Assembly: GCA_028287465.1 (NCBI GenBank)
Contig: JAQBPO010000049.1
Span: 1-64,000 of the forward strand
Length of the DNA: 64,000 bases
Source: Fibrobacterota bacterium
GTDB taxonomy: Bacteria; Fibrobacterota; Fibrobacteria; UBA11236
Direction: 5' to 3'
Shown: positions 57,122-64,000 of the stretch, in pieces
How the letters are laid out: each line of letters starts with the position of its first letter
Position numbering within the stretch: the first letter of the stretch is position 1
The notes under the pieces: model-generated
The model's database searches: none
Told to the model about the DNA's origin: nothing
What the model saw: the letters and a program-made list of their open reading frames with translations, nothing else
Made by a program: the position numbers and the translations under genes

Positions 57122-59845
57122 ATGTCCAGACCCGCCATTTACAGATTTCCGTTTTCCGGCCTGTTTTCCGCATTAGCAATCCTGCTCGGAGCGGTTTCGC
57201 ATTCCGGGGCCCAAAGCGGGGAAAGCGGCCGGATCTGCGAGGTGAAGCCCGCGATGCGCTGCCTGGACAAATCCAAGATCGAAGGGGATACCTTGAGGGT
57301 ACCCATCGACGCCGCGGCCATCCAGAAGGACGGATTCCTCATCTGCGACAGCTCGTTCAATTACACCACCGCGCCGGACATCGTCCTGATCATGGACAAT
57401 ACCGGGTCGATGGACAGCGTGCAGACCCTGGACGGCGTCGCACGCTGGTGCATGAACCCCGCGCTGGAAAAGGACGTGGGATGCATCAGCGGCGATCCGC
57501 ATAACCAGCGCGGGCCCGCCTTGCAGACCTTCCTGGACAGCGCCGTGGTCAAGGGCGGCAAGGGCATGAACGTCGGCGTCGTCACCTTCTCCCAGGGAGC
57601 CGAAGCCAAGACCGACAAGCTGGTGCCGCTCAATGCCGTCACCAAGGACAGCATCAAGGCTTCCATCCAGATGGCGGAACGCGGCGAGACCAATTATTCG
57701 GCGGCATTCCGGGCCGCGATGGAATTGCTGAGTTCCTCGCGCAAGCCGAAGTCGGAACAGTTCATCATCTTCGTCTCCGACGGGCGGCCGAACTTCCCCC
57801 AGAAACCGGACGGCGACCCGTATTATTACAAAACCTTCTGGGACAGCTTGCCTACGGTCCACAGCATATTCCTGGGCGATAACAAGGACAATTACAAGGA
57901 CATGCAGGACGTTTCCGCCAAGACCGGCGGGTTCTTCTATAACACCAGCGACGTTGGCCAATTGGCGAAAATCCTGACCGATGATTTGGCGAAGAAGCTT
58001 TTCCGGCGCGCCGTGCCGACCTTGACCACGGTCCGCAACCTGAGCAATAACATCACCTTCCAGATCGATGCCTCCCAGCACGTGCCGACCGCGGACTCCG
58101 GAGCCTACATCCTGATGATGCCGGGTCCCCTGGAACTCGCGAAAGGCATCAACGATTTCGTCTTCAAAACGGAATACGGATACGGCGGCGCCACCCAGGA
58201 CGTGCACTTCAAGATAGCCCGGACCGAGACCGGCCCCTATTTCACGGGCCTGGAACAGAAGTGCCGGGCATTGCCGAAGCTGCTCATCTATAATGCGAAA
58301 GGAGACGCGATCAACCTGCTGGGGGAATCGTTCACCATCGCGGATTCGGCGGTGAAATACGCTTTGACCACTTCCGCGGCCCTGGATTCCTTCGACGTGG
58401 TCATCAAGACCTCGAGTACGGTTACCGCCCAACAGGATCTGGAGACCGTTCCCAACTCGGCGGCCAACCGCAAGGATTCGACCTGGACGGGCGCTGAGGC
58501 GTTCCAGCATCAGACGATCCAGAAGACCATCGGCGACAACCTGGTCCAGGCGGAACACCGGGAAACCATAATCATATCCTACCACAATCCCTTCATCAGG
58601 GAAGACAGCGTGACGGAACGGGTCAAGGTGAAGTACGGTCCCGATTTCGACAAGGCTTCGTATCGGGACTTGAACAGCGATGGGCGTATCGAGACCGTGA
58701 CCATCCGGTTCCTGGAACCCCTCGCCAACGTGCCGGACAAACTCAAGTTCAGCATCACGGACGCGGGCGGGGCGAAAGCGGAACGCACCGCCACCGGCGG
58801 GGAAATCGTGTTCGCTCCGGACGGGACCGGGGGCGTGGATCGCAACAGCCTGATCGTCACCTTGGCGACACCCTTCCCTTTCGGCATGACTTCGGTGGCG
58901 AATCCGGATTCCTCCGGGCATACCTTCCGGCAGATCAACATCCCCATGGCCGATGGCGCGTTCCGGGTGGACGATTCCGTTCCCCCCGTCATCGTCAAGG
59001 CGGACGTTACCGCGGACAAGGGCGACGGGCACTCCATCGTTAAGGTGACCTACTCGGAACCCATCAAGCTGGCCGAACCTTTCCTGGAGCCGCTCGTCTT
59101 CAAGCGGGATACCGTGGTATTCACCTCCAAGGACATGCCTGTCAAGCGCATCGAGAAGGTGAGCGAAACGGTATACACCTTCCATCTCCAGCCCGGCCTG
59201 GTATTCAAACCCGTGGGCGGGGACTCCGTATCGATCAACAACAACGGTGAGACCAGGGACGGAAACGGCCTGACGCCGAAATCCCTGGTCTACAGCCCCA
59301 TGGGCGGACCGTCCCCGAGCCAGGCGATCTCGGACTTCTTCGTCACCTTCGCGAACGGATCCAAGTCGGACGCGACGGGCGGGCCCGCGGCGGTCGACAA
59401 GGTCAGCTTCATCGCCGTGGACTCGAAGGGGGCTGCGGTCCACTGCGATGGGTGCAGTCCCATGCAGAACGGCGTTTTCACCGGCTCGGTGATCACCCTC
59501 GTCACCAAACAGCCGGTCGATTACGACTTCACCATCTATTCCAACCTGGGCCAACTCGTCTCGCGCGGAAGCGGCAAGGTGGAAGCGGCCGACCTCCTGC
59601 GATTGGACAAGAAGCAGGACTCAAGCCATGATCCCACCCATACCATGTACTACCAGCGAATCGTCTGGACGGGAAGCACCGAGAGCGGCATGACGGCCGG
59701 GACGGGCGCATATGTGCTGAAGGCGACCTTCCATTACGGTAAGAATTTCAAGACCGGGGCGCGCGCTTCCACCGGCACCAAGATCACGAAGTTCGGTTTC
59801 GTGCGCACCTGTTGCGATACCTGGAACAAACGTTGGTACGACTGA
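57122..59845 (+). CDS. Secreted VWA-domain protein with C-terminal FlgD-Ig-like domain
   Basis: A 907-aa exported protein, probably a surface adhesin. After the signal (FSGLFSALAILLGAVSHSGAQ) and a Cys-containing stretch comes a von Willebrand A domain (about 85-300) with a full MIDAS: MDNTGS near residue 91, a Thr in ERGETNYSAAF and FVSDGRPN. Beta-sandwich domains follow, two of them Big_5-like (SYRDLNSDGRIETVTIRFLEPL; VPPVIVKADVTADKGDGHSIVKVTYSEPI). The end (TIYSNLGQLVSRG ... GAYVLKATFHYG ... KFGFVRTCC) is FlgD-Ig-like. ATG 57122 with AGGAG is preferred over 57101. Confidence 0.82.
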   Translation: MSRPAIYRFPFSGLFSALAILLGAVSHSGAQSGESGRICEVKPAMRCLDKSKIEGDTLRVPIDAAAIQKDGFLICDSSFNYTTAPDIVLIMDNTGSMDSVQTLDGVARWCMNPALEKDVGCISGDPHNQRGPALQTFLDSAVVKGGKGMNVGVVTFSQGAEAKTDKLVPLNAVTKDSIKASIQMAERGETNYSAAFRAAMELLSSSRKPKSEQFIIFVSDGRPNFPQKPDGDPYYYKTFWDSLPTVHSIFLGDNKDNYKDMQDVSAKTGGFFYNTSDVGQLAKILTDDLAKKLFRRAVPTLTTVRNLSNNITFQIDASQHVPTADSGAYILMMPGPLELAKGINDFVFKTEYGYGGATQDVHFKIARTETGPYFTGLEQKCRALPKLLIYNAKGDAINLLGESFTIADSAVKYALTTSAALDSFDVVIKTSSTVTAQQDLETVPNSAANRKDSTWTGAEAFQHQTIQKTIGDNLVQAEHRETIIISYHNPFIREDSVTERVKVKYGPDFDKASYRDLNSDGRIETVTIRFLEPLANVPDKLKFSITDAGGAKAERTATGGEIVFAPDGTGGVDRNSLIVTLATPFPFGMTSVANPDSSGHTFRQINIPMADGAFRVDDSVPPVIVKADVTADKGDGHSIVKVTYSEPIKLAEPFLEPLVFKRDTVVFTSKDMPVKRIEKVSETVYTFHLQPGLVFKPVGGDSVSINNNGETRDGNGLTPKSLVYSPMGGPSPSQAISDFFVTFANGSKSDATGGPAAVDKVSFIAVDSKGAAVHCDGCSPMQNGVFTGSVITLVTKQPVDYDFTIYSNLGQLVSRGSGKVEAADLLRLDKKQDSSHDPTHTMYYQRIVWTGSTESGMTAGTGAYVLKATFHYGKNFKTGARASTGTKITKFGFVRTCCDTWNKRWYD

Positions 59846-60381
59846 TTCCCCGCCTCCGGAAGCGCTTCGCGGCGCGTCGCTCAGGCGCCATCGGCCTATT
59901 ATCCCTGGCCGCGATTACGGCGCTCGTCCTGGCCGCCGCCTGCGATCCGGGAGCGGGCCCCAAGGGCGATGGCCCCGTCGGCTGCGCCGATCTCAGTTCG
60001 AGGAATTTCGGCGATTCCACCGGCGATGGGCATTACCGCGTGGTATCGCCCAATGGCGGCGAGACCTTCAAGGTGGGCGATTCGTTGAGGATCCTTTTCA
60101 CCAGCGGCGCGCAGGATTCGGAGGCGGTCGTCTACCTTTCCATTACCCGGAACGGCAGCACTTCTTCCGTGGCCGTTCCAGGGAGCCCGTCCTCCAATAT
60201 CGATCCCCGCACCCGCTGCTCCATGACCTTCCTGGTGCCGGATTCGATCCGGGCGGCCAGCGGAAGGAAAATCCCGATGGCTTCCGACTCCGTCCGCATC
60301 CGCATCGCGAAATACAACTTCGAAACGATCTCCGATTACTCGGACGGTTTTTTCAGGATCCTGGGAGCGTCGGACCCTTGA
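59812..60381 (+). CDS. Lipoprotein overlapping the VWA gene
   Basis: A 189-aa predicted lipoprotein whose start overlaps the last 34 bases of the VWA gene in another frame. The long N-terminus (RFAARRSGAIGLLSLAAITALVLAAAC) ends in a lipobox. The mature part has a small Ig-like module opening SPNGGETFKVGDSLRILFTSG, a pattern seen in Kre9/KNH-type and other surface beta-sandwich domains. The overlap points to translational coupling and possibly a joint surface complex. Starts at TTG 59812 or TTG 59833 cannot be told apart. Confidence 0.65.
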   Translation: MRYLEQTLVRLIPRLRKRFAARRSGAIGLLSLAAITALVLAAACDPGAGPKGDGPVGCADLSSRNFGDSTGDGHYRVVSPNGGETFKVGDSLRILFTSGAQDSEAVVYLSITRNGSTSSVAVPGSPSSNIDPRTRCSMTFLVPDSIRAASGRKIPMASDSVRIRIAKYNFETISDYSDGFFRILGASDP

Positions 60382-60784
60382 AAATCCGAAACCCGTTTTC
60401 GCCGGGAGGTGGATTTGAATCGGTGGGGAAGGGGAGAACCCTGGGACAGGGAAGTTAAATACGGAGATGGAGGGAGTCGAACCCCCGGACCGCTTTCGCG
60501 GACTTCTGATTTCGAATCAGACGCAATAGACCACTCTGCCACATCTCCATCCATAATCTTAAAAAAATTTGCCGCGATTCCAGCCCCGGACGGGGCGGTT
60601 TTCGGCGGGATTTTCTTGGATCCGGCCGGTGTCGGGCGTATTTTCCCTCCATCGAGCCACAATCCCGTCTCGATTCCGGCAATGGATGTCAATGACCAGA
60701 AAGAAACCTACCGAAATCCGCGCTCATACCAAAGGTGGGAGCTTGACCACCATCGAGTCCTACCGCAAAAAACGTAAGGGACCG
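60382..60784. other. Gap holding tRNA-Ser and the glgX leader
   Basis: Besides the tRNA (60462-60548) this stretch has an AT-rich segment (CATAATCTTAAAAAAATTTG, about 60551-60570) that could serve as tRNA or glgX promoter DNA. It also includes 92 nt of open frame with ATGs at 60686 and 60692 that might be an N-terminal extension of glgX. Nothing else is recognised. Confidence 0.4.
60462..60548 (-). tRNA. tRNA-Ser (anticodon CGA)
   Basis: The minus strand gives a class II tRNA. Acceptor stem GGAGATG pairs with CATCTCC, the D-arm region is TGGCAGAGTGG, the anticodon stem TCTGA/TCAGA encloses loop TTCGAAA (anticodon CGA, reading UCG), a long variable arm AGTCCGCGAAAGCGGTC follows, and the T-arm contains GGGTTCGACTCCC. 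The discriminator is G, as in bacterial serine tRNAs. CCA is not encoded, so it must be added after transcription. Confidence 0.95.
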
Positions 60785-63016
60785 ATGCTCTCGCGCAAGG
60801 CCCCCCGCTTCCGGCAGCCGGAAGAACGGGTGGTGCAGCGCTTTACCCGGGTGGTCCGCGAGGGGTACCCGCGCCTTCTCGGGGCGACCGTCCATGATGA
60901 TGGGATCAACTTCGCCGTCTATTCGCGCCATGCGCGGGACATTTTCCTGGTCCTGTTCGATGAGCCGGACGGTCCGCCCTCGGATGTGATCCGCCTGCCG
61001 GCGCGCAACGGCAACGTGCATCACGGTTTCGTGGAAGGGATCCGGGAGGGCCAACTTTACAACTTCCGGGCGCGCGGGGAGTTCAACCCCGCCAAGGGGC
61101 TTCGGTTCAACGAGAACAAGCTCTTGATCGACCCCTATGCCAGGGCATTCGCAGGACGTTTCCGCCATGATGGCAATATCCTCCTGCCTTACGATCCGAT
61201 GTCGCCCGACAAGGATTTCTCCTTCGACGATCGCGACAGCTCCGCCGCGGTGCCGAAATGCATCGCCTACTCCAAGGCTTTCGATTGGGAGGGGGATCAT
61301 CCTCTGCGGCTGCCCATGGCCGAACTGGTCATCTATGAAGCCCATGTCAAAGGCTTCACGGCCCATCCCTCTTCCGCCGTAAAGCACCCCGGCACCTACC
61401 TTGGATTCGCGGAGAAGATCCCATATCTGAAGGAGTTGGGCGTGAACGCCGTCGAGTTGCTTCCGGTGTACGCGAAATTCCCTGCGGAAAGGGAAGGCGA
61501 GGGCGGCAAGGGGAATTACTGGGGCTACAACACCTTCGGCTTCTTCGCCCCGGAAGCGACCTATGCGACCAGTCCCGGCAAGGAGATCGAGGAGTTCAAG
61601 ACCCTGGTCAAGGAACTGCATCGGGCGGGCATCGAAGTGATCCTGGACGTGGTGTACAACCATACCGCCGAAGGCAACGAGATGGGACCGGCCATCTGCT
61701 TCAAGGGCCTGGATAATCCGACCTATTACGCCCTCACGGGCAGCGGACAGGAATCCGCCAGGTACTACTTCAATTACAGCGGCACCGGGAACACCATGGA
61801 TTTCGGAAGCCCAATCGTGGTGCGCATGGCCCTCGACAGCCTGCGTTATTGGGTGGAGGAAATGCACGTGGACGGGTTCCGGTTCGACCTGGCTACGGTG
61901 AACGGCAGGGGGTTCTGGTCCGGTTTCGAAGCGCGGGCCCCCTTCTTCCAGGCCGTGGCCCAGGACCCCATCCTGTCCCAGGTCAAGATGATCGCGGAGC
62001 CCTGGGACTGCGAAGGATTCGAGCAGGGCAACTTCCCCGTGGGATGGGCCGAATGGAACGCGAAATTCCGGGACAATGCGCGCAAGTTCGTAAAGGGGGA
62101 CGCGGGCCAGGTGAACGAGTTGGGATGGAGGCTGACCGGTTCCGCCGATCTGTTCGGGGACGACGGGCGCGGGCCCGATTCGAGCATCAACTTCGTCACC
62201 TGCCACGACGGCTTCACCCTCCATGATCTGGTCAGCTACAATCAGAAGCACAACGAGGCCAATGGCGAAGACAACCGGGACGGTTACAACGACAACCAGT
62301 CCTGGAACTGCGGCGCGGAAGGGGATACCGGCGACGAGGCGGTGCTCAGCCTGAGGCGCCGCCAGGTCCGCAATTTCGCCTGCCTTATGCTGTTCGCCCA
62401 GGGAACGCCCATGCTCAGCCATGGGGATGAATTCCTCCGTACCCAGAACGGAAACAACAACGCCTATTGCCAGGACAACCCCTTGGCCTGGATGGATTGG
62501 GGGCTTCTGGAAAGGAACCGGGACATGTTCGAGTTCGTAAGCAAGGCCATCGATCTGCGGAAGCGCATCCCGCTCCTGATGGGGAAGACGTTCCTGGAAG
62601 GCAAGGACGGCCCTGCCGGGATTCCGGACATCGTCTGGTACGGTCCGGACGGCAAGGATATGGATTGGAACAATCCTGAGTCGCGCCAAATCGCATTCCA
62701 ACTGGACGGGAATGAGTGGTCCCTGGACGAGGAGATCGATGCGCAGGCGCGGGTGGGAATAAGCGGAGCTCCCGTCGATCGCCCCGAACGGAAGCCCACG
62801 CGCAAGGAGCGCCGCTTCTACTTCATCTACAATATGGATCCTTCGGAACGGGAATTCATCCTGCCCCTGCTACCCGAAGGCCGGCGGTGGAAGAGATTGG
62901 CCGATACCAGCCTGCCGGCCGGGGACGATTTCCGGCCCCAGGGCAAGGGAGAGGCCCTGATCCATCCCGGATCCTACCAGGCCAAGGCCCGGAGCGTGGT
63001 GATTCTGCAGGAATAA
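60785..63016 (+). CDS. glgX: Glycogen debranching enzyme (GH13, GlgX-type)
   Basis: Cleaves alpha-1,6 branch linkages during glycogen breakdown. An N-terminal CBM48-like domain (RLLGATVHDDGINFAVYSRHARDIFLVLFDE) precedes the GH13 barrel: ILDVVYNHTAEGNEMGP, VDGFRFDLATV (nucleophile Asp about 366), MIAEPWDCEGF (acid/base Glu about 404) and FVTCHDGFTLHDLVSYNQKHN (Asp about 473). NYWGYNTFGFFAPEATYA is typical of GlgX/TreX. It is 743 aa from ATG 60785 (AAGGGA upstream); longer versions from ATG 60692 or 60686 would add a lysine-rich stretch. It is not in an operon with other glycogen genes here. Confidence 0.92.
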   Translation: MLSRKAPRFRQPEERVVQRFTRVVREGYPRLLGATVHDDGINFAVYSRHARDIFLVLFDEPDGPPSDVIRLPARNGNVHHGFVEGIREGQLYNFRARGEFNPAKGLRFNENKLLIDPYARAFAGRFRHDGNILLPYDPMSPDKDFSFDDRDSSAAVPKCIAYSKAFDWEGDHPLRLPMAELVIYEAHVKGFTAHPSSAVKHPGTYLGFAEKIPYLKELGVNAVELLPVYAKFPAEREGEGGKGNYWGYNTFGFFAPEATYATSPGKEIEEFKTLVKELHRAGIEVILDVVYNHTAEGNEMGPAICFKGLDNPTYYALTGSGQESARYYFNYSGTGNTMDFGSPIVVRMALDSLRYWVEEMHVDGFRFDLATVNGRGFWSGFEARAPFFQAVAQDPILSQVKMIAEPWDCEGFEQGNFPVGWAEWNAKFRDNARKFVKGDAGQVNELGWRLTGSADLFGDDGRGPDSSINFVTCHDGFTLHDLVSYNQKHNEANGEDNRDGYNDNQSWNCGAEGDTGDEAVLSLRRRQVRNFACLMLFAQGTPMLSHGDEFLRTQNGNNNAYCQDNPLAWMDWGLLERNRDMFEFVSKAIDLRKRIPLLMGKTFLEGKDGPAGIPDIVWYGPDGKDMDWNNPESRQIAFQLDGNEWSLDEEIDAQARVGISGAPVDRPERKPTRKERRFYFIYNMDPSEREFILPLLPEGRRWKRLADTSLPAGDDFRPQGKGEALIHPGSYQAKARSVVILQE

Positions 63017-63125
63017 GCGTAAATCAAGGGGTTCCCGGTCGCCCGGGCCCCGCCCTTTGCTATATTTTCGCCCCAGTGATGAGGAGCCTTTAACGGATCG
63101 TCCCGATTTGTTTTCCTGATGCTGC

Positions 63126-64000
63126 ATGCCGGATAACCCGCGTCTAAATCCCTTTCAAAGACTGAAAGTCCTCATCCTGGGGAATGCGCTCAATCCTGCC
63201 GATCGGAATTCCTTCCATAGCATCAGCCTGATCGCGTTCCTCGCCTGGGTCGGCCTCGGCGCCGACGGCCTCTCCTCCATCAGCTACGGTCCCGAAAACG
63301 CCTTCCTCATCCTCAGGGATCATCCCCACCTGGGGATTTTCGTGGCGTTGGCCACCATCATCACCATCTTCGTCATCAGCGCCAGCTACTCCCAGATCAT
63401 CGAATTGTTCCCCACCGGCGGGGGCGGCTACCTTGTGGCCAGCAAGCTTCTCAATCCCTTCCTGGGCATGGTTTGCGGCTGCGCCCTCCTGATCGATTAT
63501 GTATTGACCCTCACCATCTCCATCGCCGCGGGCGCGGACGCCATATTCAGCTTCCTGCCGCCCGACTGGTACCGATACAAGCTCGAGGCCACCCTGGTCG
63601 GCATCGTCCTCCTATCCGTGCTCAACCTGCGGGGCGCGAAGGAATCGATCATGGTGCTCCTGCCCATCTTCATCGTATTCCTCATCACCCATGCCTTCCT
63701 CATCCTGTACGCCCTGTTCATGCATGCCGGGGACATCCCCGCCCTGATCGCGGCCACCAGCCAGGATACCCACAGTTCCATGTCCGAACTAGGGTGGGTG
63801 GGGCTGTTCCTGCTCATCATGCGATCCTATAGCATGGGCGGATCCACCTATACCGGCATCGAGGCCGTCAGCAACGGCCTGCCCATGCTCCGCGAGCCCA
63901 AGGTCCAGACCGGGAAGCGGACCATGGTCTACATGTCCTTCTCCCTGGCCTTCACCGTTTTCGGCCTGATGCTGGCCTACCTCCTCTACAATGTCGGTCC
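63126..64000 (+). CDS. APC-superfamily permease (cut by window end)
   Basis: The first 291 codons of a polytopic membrane transporter continuing beyond the window. The start MPDNPRLNPFQRLKVLILGNAL leads to a membrane region SLIAFLAWVGLGADGLSSISYGPENAF, resembling the unwound first helix of APC-type amino-acid permeases, then at least six more helices. PTGGGGYLVASKLLNPFLGMVCGCALLIDYVLTLTISIAAGADAI is also family-like. The substrate (amino acid or other) is unknown. A TATATT at 63061-63066 is a possible -10. The ATG has no strong Shine-Dalgarno. Confidence 0.8.
   Translation, partial: MPDNPRLNPFQRLKVLILGNALNPADRNSFHSISLIAFLAWVGLGADGLSSISYGPENAFLILRDHPHLGIFVALATIITIFVISASYSQIIELFPTGGGGYLVASKLLNPFLGMVCGCALLIDYVLTLTISIAAGADAIFSFLPPDWYRYKLEATLVGIVLLSVLNLRGAKESIMVLLPIFIVFLITHAFLILYALFMHAGDIPALIAATSQDTHSSMSELGWVGLFLLIMRSYSMGGSTYTGIEAVSNGLPMLREPKVQTGKRTMVYMSFSLAFTVFGLMLAYLLYNVG

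Noticed and set aside
57173-59554. 793-codon minus-strand frame opposite the VWA gene
   Set aside because: It is antisense to a protein with an intact MIDAS and signal peptide, and its own translation is His/Arg/Gly-rich noise.
1-64000. CRISPR arrays, insertion sequences, prophage or integrated elements
   Set aside because: No regularly spaced direct repeats, transposase, integrase or phage structural genes were recognised, and there is no att-like duplication next to the tRNA-Ser gene.

Overview
The window is a GC-rich (roughly 60 % or more by eye) bacterial chromosome segment, densely packed with housekeeping and envelope genes on both strands. No phage, transposon, integrase or CRISPR signature was seen. 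The best guess at origin is a diderm of the FCB group, probably Fibrobacterota. The reasons are large secreted proteins ending in FlgD-like Ig / sorting-type domains, many lipoproteins and secreted proteins with serine-, aspartate- and lysine-rich tails, a flagellar operon with a sigma-54 promoter, and one secreted family otherwise known to me from Bacteroidota. There is no rRNA here, so this assignment is an inference.

Layout. 1-8.2 kb: a cut secreted protein, a PAS/SpoIIE phosphatase, galE, a MoxR-type ATPase with its VWA partner, a family 2 glycosyltransferase and a diguanylate cyclase. 8.2-14.6 kb: a family 9 glycosyltransferase with a coupled 50-codon ORF, a small leaderless gene, ddl, tsaB-rimI, a cyclophilin and a DUF218 protein with a long charged tail. 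14.6-22.4 kb: a family 2 glycoside hydrolase, prepilin peptidase plus a CysA-like ATPase, an alpha/beta hydrolase plus a LOG protein, and a GT9-like protein. 22.6-29.9 kb: a flagellar operon (flgB, flgC, an unknown 118-aa gene, fliE, fliF, fliG, fliH, fliI, fliJ) behind a consensus sigma-54 promoter. 30-42.7 kb: a 1538-aa secreted protein, secA, tmk, a C-terminal processing protease, a CgeB-like glycosyltransferase and a DUF2807 lipoprotein. 42.9-47 kb: a membrane GT-C-like protein, a YjfB-like small motility protein, murA and a ParA-type ATPase. 47-60.4 kb: a run of mostly secreted or surface proteins (a CsgG-like protein, lipoproteins, a subtilase with an inserted domain, an acyltransferase with a broken or frameshifted 5' end, a CHIPPGNP-repeat lipoprotein, a VWA surface protein). 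60.4-64 kb: tRNA-Ser(CGA), glgX and the start of an APC-type permease.

The main cross-cutting observation is translation initiation. At least six genes (a 68-aa protein, a GT9-like protein, secA, murA, parA, a subtilase) have a -10-like hexamer ending exactly 6-7 nt before the start codon and no Shine-Dalgarno, as expected for leaderless mRNAs. Genes inside operons generally show Shine-Dalgarno sequences or stop/start overlaps. Other items worth checking are a perfect A AAA AAG slippery heptamer at the broken acyltransferase start, an 18-bp motif shared by two promoter regions, and two long snap-back intergenic elements (fliE-fliF and upstream of secA).
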